Shown in pieces: positions 25,576-32,979 of a DNA stretch of 52,282 nucleotides. The position numbers were made by a program, and so were the translations under genes. Position 1 is the first letter of the stretch. Every line of letters starts with the position of its first letter. Under the pieces are notes generated by a model. The model was not told the DNA's origin and searched no databases. It worked only from the letters and a program-made list of their open reading frames with translations. This stretch comes from Candidatus Roseilinea sp. (GTDB taxonomy: Bacteria; Chloroflexota; Anaerolineae; J036; Brachytrichaceae): assembly GCA_025055235.1 (NCBI GenBank), contig JANWYN010000039.1, positions 1-52,282 of the forward strand. Direction: 5' to 3'.

Positions 25576-26184
25576 GCAGCGATTGTCGCATGAGCGCCGC
25601 CCCAGCTGTATTGGGTTTGCCAGCCGACGATGCGCTTATAGCGATTGCTCAGTCAGAATGTGTTTAGTCCTGGCAGGGCAGATACGTCATGCCCGCGAAT
25701 GCGCTGTTCGTTGCAACTTCTGTGCTAAGAAGGAAGCCCGGCGCCGAACCACCGGGCTAAGGGGACGGGCGGGCTTCGACAAGCTCAGCCCGCGCCTCAG
25801 CCCGCGCGATGGTCATCCCACCGGCCGCAGGCTACCGCACGGATTGCCCATCGCCCGCCTCCGTCAGCGCACACCATCCCATGGCCCGCTGCCTCATAAA
25901 TCCCTGCGCGAAGGGCTAGAAATAGGTAGCACAAAAGATCGGTAGAACGATCAGCGCGAAGGCAGGCATCCGGCCAACGGCGAACTCTGGATTCCCCGTT
26001 ACCCCCGCATAGGTGGGGACATCCCATGAAGATGGGGATTGCGTAGGAATGATATGCGTGTGTTGTTTGAGGGCGCATTAGCCCACATTGGCCATGCGAT
26101 AGGTATTACTGCAGCACGCCGTGGGAAGTGTGCAGGCGCCGACCGGTCGCGCCTGCGCATTTGCGTTGTGCGAAGGCCGGACGT
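25576..26184. other. Intergenic region with hairpins, no gene seen
   Basis: About 610 bases without a recognisable gene. It holds three hairpins. 25735-25741 pairs with 25752-25758 (AGCCCGG/CCGGGCT). 25769-25775 pairs with 25787-25793 (GCGGGCT/AGCCCGC, around TTCGACAAGCTC-like loop bases). 26132-26139 pairs with 26149-26156 (GCAGGCGC/GCGCCTGC). The last lies just after the holin-like gene on the minus strand and may end its transcript. The second is a variant of the widespread GCTTCGACAAGCTCAGC element. Open frames across the region show no family features. Confidence 0.55.
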
Positions 26185-26565
26185 CTACGGCGCCGGCAGC
26201 GGCGAGACCAACGGTCCCAGGATCAGGCTGAACAGCCAGTAGATCACCGCCATCGCGATGGCAGCGATGATGCCGCCGGTGAACCCTTGCACCGTCATGC
26301 CGGGGATGAACTTGGCGGCGATGATTAAGATGACCGCCGAGACGACCAGCCAGATGATGGCATCCAGAAAACTGCCGCCTCCAACCCGGATGCCGAGTAA
26401 TCCCAATAACCACAAGATCACGCTGGATACCAGCGAGATGACGATGGCACCAATCACCGCAGTGTTGAATCCGGCGACGTTCAGCCCGAGGTTGAGCCGG
26501 CTGACGATGAGCAGGACGATCGCGGCGATGATGACGCCAAAGATGAAACCGATGATCTGACCCAT
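26185..26565 (-). CDS. Small membrane protein, phage-holin-4_2-like
   Basis: 126 residues from the ATG at 26565, preceded by a strong Shine-Dalgarno (AAGGAGGAG). The frame extends upstream to 26646, but the ribosome site fixes the start. Four hydrophobic segments are visible. They include IIGFIFGVIIAAIVLLIVS, the pair AVIGAIVISLVSSVILWLLG and AVILIIAAKFIPGMTVQGF, and a last one of the AIAMAVIYWLFSLILG type. The IPGxxxxGF turn is typical of the four-TM holin-like family found in many bacterial chromosomes without phage context. Function is unknown. No lysis or phage gene is nearby, so a phage role is unlikely. Confidence 0.65.
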   Translation of the reverse strand: MGQIIGFIFGVIIAAIVLLIVSRLNLGLNVAGFNTAVIGAIVISLVSSVILWLLGLLGIRVGGGSFLDAIIWLVVSAVILIIAAKFIPGMTVQGFTGGIIAAIAMAVIYWLFSLILGPLVSPLPAP

Positions 26566-26786
26566 GACTTTCTCCTCCTTGAGATGAATCCTTTGGCAGA
26601 GCGGCTCGGCCCGGTCGAACACGCAGGAGTTATAACCTTTCTGCACCTTGAAAGTGGTGAAGAAGCGAAGGGCGCACTAATCCATAGAAGCAGTCTGGGT
26701 TAGGCGGGTTGACTTACCTGTGCACCGAGCGATCAATGCCGTAGTGCATTATTAAGCGTGATGGTTAAGAACACAAGTCAAAACTT

Positions 26787-28064
26787 TTAAAGATGGAGCG
26801 CTAGCCCGCGCGCCCGGCGTGCGATCTCGCCCAGGTGTCGCGCACTTGGCTTGACCGTGCGCTGTTGCGTCGCGCGATCTACGGCGATCAGCCCGAAGTG
26901 CATCTTGTAGCCCAGCATCCACTCGAAGTTGTCGAAGGCCGACCAGTAGGTGTAGCCGCGCACATCAATGCCGTCGCGCAGGCATGCCTGCACGCCGGCC
27001 AGCGCGCGGTCAATGAACTCGATCCGCCGAGCGTCGTCGTCGGTGGCCACGCCATTCTCGGTCACGATCAGCGGCAGGCCGAGTTTGCTCGTCTCGCGCA
27101 GCACACCGGCCAGCGCCTCGGGATAGAACTCGTAACCCATCTGCGTGAGTTCGAGTTCCGGGGGCAGTGGCCCATCCGGCCCAACCAGCATGCGCGAATA
27201 GTTCTGCACGCCCAGGAAGTCGTCGCCCTTCAGGTGCGGCGCGAACGAATACAAGATGTCGTGCCAGATGCGCTGCGCGACCTGGTCGCCGCCGCGCGAT
27301 TGCACATCCACCAGCGCCAGCGTGATGCCGACGCGGGCTTCCGGCCGGACGCGCTTGATCACTTCGCGCGCTGCCTCGTGCGCGCGGCAGACGATCGCCC
27401 GAGCGCTGGGCGTGTTGCTGAACAGGAAGGGGTTGAGCCGTTCGGGCGCGATGCCCATGCGACGGGCACACTCCTGCCACCACGGCGTCTCGCGCGGGTT
27501 ACGCATGGCCGACATGTCGGCGCCGACCGGTGCGTCGTCTCGCTTACGCTGCGGCGCCGACAGCATCACGGCCAGCAAGCTGGGCAAGTTCGCCTCGTTG
27601 ATCGTGCAGTAGTAGGGGATTAGGTCGCCCAGGTCGCGCGCGATGCGCTCGGCGTATCGGGCGAAGCGCGCGACGATCTCCGCGCTCTCCCAGCCGCCCA
27701 GCCGCATCGTCCAGCGCGGCGAGGTGAAATGGTGCAGCGTCACCATCGGCGTGATGCCGTGCTCGTGGCAGCAGGCCAGCATGCGGCGGTAATGGGCGAT
27801 GGTCGCTGCGCTGAACAAGCCGTCCTCCGGCTCCACGCGCGCCCACTCGATGCTGAAGCGGTAGGCGTTGAAGCCCAGTTCGCTCAACAGCCGGATGTCC
27901 TCCGCGTAGCGATGGTAGTGATCGCAGGCGTCGCCGCTCGGCTCGGCGAAGATCGTGCCGGGCGTCGTCTCCATCACCCAGAAATCAGCGTTGAAGTTGT
28001 TGCCTTCGACCTGATGCGCAGCGGTGGCCGTGCCCCATAGGAATGTCTTGGGGAATGATGTCAT
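26787..28064 (-). CDS. Glycoside hydrolase family 1 beta-glycosidase
   Basis: 425 residues. A retaining TIM-barrel glycosidase acting on beta-glucosides, beta-galactosides or similar. The N terminus FPKTFLWGTATAAHQVEG is the GH1 signature. The acid/base Glu is about residue 157 (TINEAN, with A in place of the usual P) and the nucleophile Glu is about 336 (IVTENG). WSAFDNFEWMLGY, the aglycone-side loop, is also present. There is no signal peptide, so it acts in the cytoplasm on imported oligosaccharides. The sugar ABC operon at 42141-45746 is a possible supplier, but it is far away. Slightly shorter than the usual 440-480 residues. Confidence 0.92.
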   Translation of the reverse strand: MTSFPKTFLWGTATAAHQVEGNNFNADFWVMETTPGTIFAEPSGDACDHYHRYAEDIRLLSELGFNAYRFSIEWARVEPEDGLFSAATIAHYRRMLACCHEHGITPMVTLHHFTSPRWTMRLGGWESAEIVARFARYAERIARDLGDLIPYYCTINEANLPSLLAVMLSAPQRKRDDAPVGADMSAMRNPRETPWWQECARRMGIAPERLNPFLFSNTPSARAIVCRAHEAAREVIKRVRPEARVGITLALVDVQSRGGDQVAQRIWHDILYSFAPHLKGDDFLGVQNYSRMLVGPDGPLPPELELTQMGYEFYPEALAGVLRETSKLGLPLIVTENGVATDDDARRIEFIDRALAGVQACLRDGIDVRGYTYWSAFDNFEWMLGYKMHFGLIAVDRATQQRTVKPSARHLGEIARRARGLALHL

Positions 28065-28173
28065 GGTGATTGTGCCTCCGTCGGTTGTGGGAGAAGTTGT
28101 GAGCTCAGAAACTGGGATCTTGCGTCATGTGGTTTCTGCGTAACGTTGCGTTGCAAGTGTAGCCTCGCCGGCC

Positions 28174-28788
28174 TCATCGGGCAAAATCCCGCCGCAGCCG
28201 GGCGACCGCGCGGCGCAGCGGCGGCCAGCGCGCCAGCAACAACAGACCGATCACGACGGCGACCGCGATCGGCGCGTCCAGGATATCGCGGTCGAGCCAC
28301 AGGAAGTGCAGTGCGCTGAGCGGCATGGCGACGTAGATCAGCGTGTGCAGGGTGCGCCAGCGCTTGCCCAACCGCCGCTGCCAGCCGCTCGTCGAGGTGA
28401 GCGCCAGCGGGATCAGCAAGGCGAAGGCAGCCATCCCGACGCTCATGGCCGGCCGTTCGGACAAGTCGCGCAGGATGAATTCCAGATCGAGCTGGCCGTC
28501 GTAGAACGCATAGATCAGGATGTGCAAACCGGCGTAGGCGAAGCCATACAGGCCGAGCGCGCGCCGGATTTGCACCGCGCCGCGCCAGCCGGAGAAGCTC
28601 GCGACCGGCGTGCAGGCGAACGCCGCGATCAACAGCGCCAAGCTGAGCGCGCCGGTGCGCAGCATCGCTGCGCGCTCCGGGATGGCACCCAACCGACCGC
28701 CGGCGTAGTCGAACGCTAGGATGGCGATCGGCACGAGCCCGGCAGCATGCGCCAGGACGCGATGCCAGTGACGGCGAAGCCAGTCCAT
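28174..28788 (-). CDS. msrQ: MsrQ-like heme membrane subunit (ferric reductase-like)
   Basis: 204 residues with about six transmembrane segments and the ferric-reductase-like heme-binding layout. His residues sit within membrane helices (YAGLHILIYAF, LHTLIYVAMPLSALHFLWL), and RRALGLYGFAYAGLH is characteristic of YedZ/MsrQ. In other bacteria MsrQ passes quinone or flavin electrons to the Tat-exported molybdoenzyme MsrP, which repairs oxidised methionine. No msrP is present here. The gene directly upstream (24 bases away) encodes a Tat lipoprotein of the DUF3500 family instead, suggesting either a separate MsrP locus or a different electron acceptor. Family assignment is good; partner and role are uncertain. 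Confidence 0.8.
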   Translation of the reverse strand: MDWLRRHWHRVLAHAAGLVPIAILAFDYAGGRLGAIPERAAMLRTGALSLALLIAAFACTPVASFSGWRGAVQIRRALGLYGFAYAGLHILIYAFYDGQLDLEFILRDLSERPAMSVGMAAFALLIPLALTSTSGWQRRLGKRWRTLHTLIYVAMPLSALHFLWLDRDILDAPIAVAVVIGLLLLARWPPLRRAVARLRRDFAR

Positions 28789-28812
28789 CGCGGATCGCGC
28801 GACAGCGCGGCC

Positions 28813-29961
28813 TCAGATCAGGTGATAGCCGAAATCCTGGACGAAGTCGCGCCAGACGCTGTGGATGTGGGTGGCGCCGTTGCGCGAGTTGTCGAACTCC
28901 AGCAGGAAGGTCGGCCCTTGCAGGCGGTAGTAGTGCGGGCGGCGCGGCTCCAATGCGCCGGCCCAGCCGAAGCGCATCTGCTCGAATCCGGCGTTCTGCA
29001 AGCGGGTGAGATGGTCGCTTGCGATCGGCTCGGGCAATACGTCGAGGTAAGCGTGGATGATCTCGTGGACGAGGGCCTGCTGGTCAGTCGTGAAGTCGCC
29101 GACCAACACACCGACGGGTTCGAGCGGGCCGACGCGCTCGCTGTTCCAGGTGACGTGCCGCGTGAGCGAGCGCTCCTGGAAGATCGCTTCGGTTTTGCCG
29201 ATGGCGACGAGCGATCGAATCAACTCGCGCGCAGCGTCCTCCTCGCGCGGCATGGCGCGCAGGCCGGTGTTGCTGACCGTCGGCCAGGCGCCGTGGAAGA
29301 AGGGCGTGACGGCGACGCGGTCACCGCGGATGGTGAAGTGCCGAGACAAATGATGTCCTTCCCAGCGCCAGGCCCATACGCCGTTCGATCCGGGCGCGCC
29401 GAACACCGTCACGAAGTACGCTTCGGGATCGTTGCCCAGGTCGTTCTGCAACGACATGATGTCGAGCGACTTTTGGAACCCGAGGGCGGAGAGGCTGGAT
29501 TGCAGCAAGGCGAGCGCGGCGTCCTTCTGCTCGCGGTTCATCTCCTGCAGCGACAAGCCGTTGCGCGGGAAGTTGCGCGGCGTCGTCCAGTGCCAGCGCA
29601 GTCGTTCCGCGTCGTCGAAGGCATAGGTCGCTTTGGCGCGCTGCGCGTCGTCGAGTGTGGCGAGGAAGCGCGTTGCAGCGTCGGCCATCTTGTGTGTCAG
29701 CGTGCCGGTGGCGTCGGCCTGAACCGCTTCGGTGAGGGAAGGGGGCGCTGCCGGCGTGGGCGGGACTTGGTTCGCGGCGCCGGCCGCAGGCGAAGGATCC
29801 ACGGCTGGCCGAGCAGGAGCAGGTAGCGACGTCGGCGCCTGTGGTGGTTGTGCCGGCTGCGTCGTCTGCGGCGCAGCAGCGCAGGCTGCCGCCAGCCAGC
29901 TCCCTGCACCGCCCAGCGCGGCCAGCTTGATCACCTTGCGGCGGCTGATTCTGTTGGACAT
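28813..29961 (-). CDS. Tat-exported DUF3500 lipoprotein
   Basis: 382 residues. The N terminus has a twin-arginine signal (SRRKVIKLAALGG) and a lipobox ending in AAAC, followed by a Pro/Ala/Thr-rich linker of about 60 residues. The rest is DUF3500: FLATLDDAQRAKATYAFDDA, GLSLQEMNREQKDAALALL, AYFVTVFGAPG, WAWRWEGHHLSRHFTI, GLRAMPREEDAARELI, HYYRLQGPTFLLEFDNS and HIHSVWRDFVQDFG. The conserved His and acidic residues (GHHLS, HIHSVWRD) look like a metal or heme site, but no function has been assigned to the family that I know of. It is the first gene of a two-gene unit with msrQ and has a good Shine-Dalgarno (AGGAGGGA). Confidence 0.82.
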   Translation of the reverse strand: MSNRISRRKVIKLAALGGAGSWLAAACAAAPQTTQPAQPPQAPTSLPAPARPAVDPSPAAGAANQVPPTPAAPPSLTEAVQADATGTLTHKMADAATRFLATLDDAQRAKATYAFDDAERLRWHWTTPRNFPRNGLSLQEMNREQKDAALALLQSSLSALGFQKSLDIMSLQNDLGNDPEAYFVTVFGAPGSNGVWAWRWEGHHLSRHFTIRGDRVAVTPFFHGAWPTVSNTGLRAMPREEDAARELIRSLVAIGKTEAIFQERSLTRHVTWNSERVGPLEPVGVLVGDFTTDQQALVHEIIHAYLDVLPEPIASDHLTRLQNAGFEQMRFGWAGALEPRRPHYYRLQGPTFLLEFDNSRNGATHIHSVWRDFVQDFGYHLI

Positions 29962-30010
29962 GGCTGATCCCTCCTGAACGTGGACGAGGATAGGTATGCT
30001 TGCTTAAACC

Positions 30011-30718
30011 TCACTGTAAGCCGGATGATTCACCGGCAAGAGCCGGCGCGAAGGGCGCCAGCGGCGGCAGATCCACCAGCCGGCGCAGCCAGGCGATGAA
30101 CTCGGCGCGCGGAATCGGCCGCGCACCGAGCGAGGTCGTGTGCGGCGTCTCCTGCTGGCAGTCCATCAGCGGCACGCCCATGCAGCGCAGCCGGGCGATT
30201 AGGTGCACCAGCGCTACCTTCGACGCGTCGGTCGCGCGGCTGAACATGCTCTCGCCGAAGAACATCCGCCCAATCTGCACGCCGTAGATGCCGCCGGCCA
30301 GTTCGCCATCCAGCCACGCCTCGACGCAATGCGCGTAGCCCATCGCGTGCAGCGCGCAGTATGCCTCGATCATCTCCGGCGTGATCCACGTGCCGGCCTG
30401 CTTCGGTCGCGGTGCGGCGCAGCCCAGCATCACGTCGCGAAAGGCCGTGTCGTAGCGAATCTTGAAGCGGCGGCTGTTCAGCCGCCGGCGCAGCGAGCGG
30501 CTGATGTGCAGTTCATCGGTGAAGAGCACCTGGCGCGGGTCTGGGCTCCACCACAGGATCGGCTCGCCCTGGCTATACCACGGGAAGATGCCGCGGCGGT
30601 AAGCGTCGAGCAAGCGCCGTGGCGAGAGATCGCCGCCGGCGCACAGCAGGCCATTGGGATGGCGCAGCGCGCGCTCGACGGGCGGGAAGGGCGTGTCTTT
30701 GCGCAACCAGGGAATCAT
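30011..30718 (-). CDS. aat: Leucyl/phenylalanyl-tRNA--protein transferase
   Basis: 235 residues from the ATG at 30718. It adds Leu or Phe from aminoacyl-tRNA to proteins with N-terminal Arg or Lys, marking them for ClpS/ClpAP under the N-end rule. Family features: [90 protein letters not shown] and [18 protein letters not shown]. The open frame continues to 30817, but that stretch is encoded by the GCCTGTCGAAGCCTGC repeat and is not conserved, so I reject it. The gene is single and of normal length. Confidence 0.93.
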   Translation of the reverse strand: MIPWLRKDTPFPPVERALRHPNGLLCAGGDLSPRRLLDAYRRGIFPWYSQGEPILWWSPDPRQVLFTDELHISRSLRRRLNSRRFKIRYDTAFRDVMLGCAAPRPKQAGTWITPEMIEAYCALHAMGYAHCVEAWLDGELAGGIYGVQIGRMFFGESMFSRATDASKVALVHLIARLRCMGVPLMDCQQETPHTTSLGARPIPRAEFIAWLRRLVDLPPLAPFAPALAGESSGLQ

Positions 30719-30755
30719 GTGACGTTGGGCACTCGTAAAGCGCGTAAGTCCGGTA

Positions 30756-30796
30756 CAGGCTGAGCCTGTCGAAGCCTGCCGCCTGTCGAAGCCTGC
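30756..30796. repeat. GCCTGTCGAAGCCTGC direct repeat with hairpin
   Basis: The 16-base word GCCTGTCGAAGCCTGC occurs at 30764-30779 and again at 30781-30796. A hairpin CAGGCT/AGCCTG (30756-30761, 30773-30778) overlaps the first copy. A related inverted form is at 25769-25793. This word type is widely dispersed in bacterial genomes. Confidence 0.6.
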
Positions 30797-30831
30797 AGCC
30801 TCGCGCCTCTCGGGCATGAGCGCACCCGCTA

Positions 30832-30837
30832 TATAAT
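30832..30837 (+). promoter_or_regulatory. -10 box upstream of the CpXC-like gene
   Basis: A perfect TATAAT sits at 30832-30837, about 80 bases before the start codon of the plus-strand gene at 30920. No good -35 box is found 16-18 bases upstream. The downstream gene has its own clear Shine-Dalgarno (AAAGGAG). Confidence 0.4.
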
Positions 30838-30919
30838 CGCGCGCGAATCTTAAACGAAGTTGTCAGGATGCTGGCTTGCCCGGCAAGTCCATCATCTTCG
30901 ATGAAAGGAGCCTCTCCGC

Positions 30920-32287
30920 ATGCCTCAACTGATTACCCCCGATAATGCACGCGTCGTCGGCCGCGGTCAGCAGCCGATTCAAGTCATTGACGTCGGCCGC
31001 GATCCGGCGCTGAAGTCGGCGTTGCTGTCGGGCCGGTTGACCAATCTCGTCGCGCCGTTCATCTATCACGATCCGTCCAAGCAAATCGCCTACATCTTGA
31101 TGCCGATGGAGCTGAACCTGCGCGACATGGAGCAGCAGCGCATCATCGGCCAGTTGACGCAGATCGTGATGCGCGGCCTGCCGGAGAATGCGCCGCGCGC
31201 CTATCTGTTGCAGCCGCGCATCTTCTTCAGCTTACAGTCGCTCATCGAGGCCATCCTGGAGCAGGACGGCATCACGCCGGAGATGCTGCGCGCTCAGCAA
31301 GAGCGGGTGGATTTGTTGCGCGAGCTGGTGCGCATCACCGATGAGGCGACGCTGCGCGCTCGAGCGCGCGAGAACGACGCGAAGATTGATGCAACGTTCT
31401 TCGACATCCTCACAGCGAGCATCGAGGCCAACTTGGCTTCCGGCCGCGAGCAGGCCGCGCAGCAATTGGCCGACCTCCAGCAGGTGCTGATCGAGGAGAC
31501 GACCTACGGCAAGTCCGTCGGCGCGCGCGTGGCAGCGTTGGAAGCCTTCCGCAAGTCGCCGACGCGCGAGACGTTGCTCGAGCAATTGATCGCCGCGCCG
31601 GACGCCGAGTCGCGCGAGATGCTCATCGCTTTGGGCCGCCAGTTGCTCGACTATGCCTTCTTCCAGCAACTGACCATGCGCATCGAGTCGGCGGACGAGG
31701 CCGGCAAGCAGAAGCTGATCGCCCTGCGCAAGGAGATCCAGGAGACGCGCGACAAGATTGACGCCGCCTCGCGCGCCTATGTGGAAGAAAAGGTTGCGCT
31801 GATCCAGGCCATCGCCTCGAGCGACAACCCGCTGGAGACGGCTCGCGAGCACGATGCCGAGATTGACGACGCCTTCTTCGCCGTGTTACAGGCCAACGCC
31901 CAGGAGGCGCAGCGCCGCGGCGACGAGCAAACGCTCAAGGCGTTATCGGCCGTGAACGAAGTGGCCCTGCAAGTCATCGCCGAGCGCCAGCCGCCCGAGG
32001 TGCAGATGATCAACATGCTCCTCGCTGCCAAGTATCCCGAGGAGACCGAAAAGCTGCTGAACGAGTTCAAGGACGTGACCGACGACCGGCTGATCAGCGT
32101 GATGGCACAGTTTGCCGACCAGCTCGCCCAGCAGGATCGCACCGACCTCGGCGCGAAGCTGACCAAGATCATGCTGCAAGCGCGCAAGATCCTGCCGAAA
32201 TACGATCCGTCGAAAGAATCGGCTGACAGAGGGACCCGCCCGCCAGAAGGGCCTCCCAAGCCGGTCATCGAGATCGCGCGGCGTTGA
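30920..32287 (+). CDS. CpXC-like protein lacking the zinc-ribbon cysteines
   Basis: 455 residues. The N-terminal 100 residues follow the pattern I associate with CpXC-domain proteins of Chloroflexota: QVIDVGRDPALKSALLSGRL, PFIYHDPSKQIAYILMPMEL and SLQSLIEAILEQDGITPEML. The two Cys pairs that give the family its name are absent; I see no cysteine anywhere in the protein. From about residue 110 it is almost entirely helical and charged, with repeated Ala/Glu/Arg/Gln-rich segments (LRARARENDAKIDATFFDIL, then later AREHDAEIDDAFFAVL, an internal duplication). It is cytoplasmic, with no signal or membrane segment. Start supported by AAAGGAG. It is monocistronic, followed by a strong terminator. Function unknown; a structural or scaffold role is a guess. 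Confidence 0.6.
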   Translation: MPQLITPDNARVVGRGQQPIQVIDVGRDPALKSALLSGRLTNLVAPFIYHDPSKQIAYILMPMELNLRDMEQQRIIGQLTQIVMRGLPENAPRAYLLQPRIFFSLQSLIEAILEQDGITPEMLRAQQERVDLLRELVRITDEATLRARARENDAKIDATFFDILTASIEANLASGREQAAQQLADLQQVLIEETTYGKSVGARVAALEAFRKSPTRETLLEQLIAAPDAESREMLIALGRQLLDYAFFQQLTMRIESADEAGKQKLIALRKEIQETRDKIDAASRAYVEEKVALIQAIASSDNPLETAREHDAEIDDAFFAVLQANAQEAQRRGDEQTLKALSAVNEVALQVIAERQPPEVQMINMLLAAKYPEETEKLLNEFKDVTDDRLISVMAQFADQLAQQDRTDLGAKLTKIMLQARKILPKYDPSKESADRGTRPPEGPPKPVIEIARR

Positions 32288-32292
32288 AACAG

Positions 32293-32325
32293 ACGGGGCC
32301 TCGCACAGAGGCCCCGTTTGCTTTG
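32293..32325 (+). terminator. Rho-independent terminator
   Basis: A perfect ten-base stem (ACGGGGCCTC with GAGGCCCCGT) around GCACA, followed by TTGCTTT. It begins six bases after the stop codon of the CpXC-like gene. Confidence 0.85.
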
Positions 32326-32471
32326 ATGTGACTTTTGTCGCAGACAAAAGCGTCCTGTGCGCCTAACATTACGAGGTTGGCCATGATGCCGGAAGACGGG
32401 CGCAACTCGAACTAGCCAAACGGCTGGTGCACAACCGGTGTGCCTCGATACGATGCATGCACGAAGCGATT

Positions 32472-32936
32472 ATGGCCGGCAACATTCGTCCCGTACTCGC
32501 AGGGATTGTGTTCGCGTTGCTGGGCGTGTTGGTAGGCCTGGGTGGCTATACCTTTTACTACGCCCGCGGCGCATCGTATTTGTCCGACGATCCCGACGCA
32601 TGCGCCAATTGCCACATCATGCGCGAGCAACTGGCCAGTTGGCAGAAGTCGAGCCATCACAAGGTCGCGACGTGCAATGCCTGCCACACGCCCCACGACT
32701 TGGTCGGCAAATACGCGACCAAGCTCGAGAACGGCTATCACCATTCGCGCGCGTTCACCTTCCAGGACTGGCATGAGCCGATCCGCATGCGCGAGGCGAG
32801 CGCGCGCATCGTGCTGCACAACTGCCGGGACTGTCACCGGCAGATGGTGAGCCAGTTGCCCGAGCACATGGTCGAGCCGAACGCGCCGGTGAACTGCATC
32901 ACCTGTCATCGCGCCGCCGGCCACGCTGCAAAGTAG
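32472..32936 (+). CDS. nrfH: Cytochrome c nitrite reductase small subunit, quinol oxidase
   Basis: 154 residues. A NapC/NirT-type tetraheme membrane cytochrome that takes electrons from menaquinol and passes them to NrfA. One N-terminal transmembrane anchor (VLAGIVFALLGVLVGLGGYTF) is followed by four heme c motifs: CANCH, CNACH, CRDCH and CITCH. The open frame starts at 32427. The hydrophobic anchor begins shortly after the Met at 32472, which I take as start, but Met 32457 is also possible and neither has a good Shine-Dalgarno. nrfA follows 43 bases downstream. Length is normal for NrfH. The pair allows respiratory reduction of nitrite to ammonium or detoxification. Confidence 0.9.
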   Translation: MAGNIRPVLAGIVFALLGVLVGLGGYTFYYARGASYLSDDPDACANCHIMREQLASWQKSSHHKVATCNACHTPHDLVGKYATKLENGYHHSRAFTFQDWHEPIRMREASARIVLHNCRDCHRQMVSQLPEHMVEPNAPVNCITCHRAAGHAAK

Positions 32937-32979
32937 GAAGGAGTGAAGCGGGGCTCGTAAAGCCCGAAGGAGCTGATGT

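Noticed and set aside
26185..26565. Prophage remnant suggested by a holin-like protein
   Set aside because: The holin-4_2 family is common in chromosomes without phage, and no other phage gene is nearby.
30719..30817. N-terminal extension of aat
   Set aside because: Encoded by the GCCTGTCGAAGCCTGC direct repeats; the conserved start is the Met at 30718.
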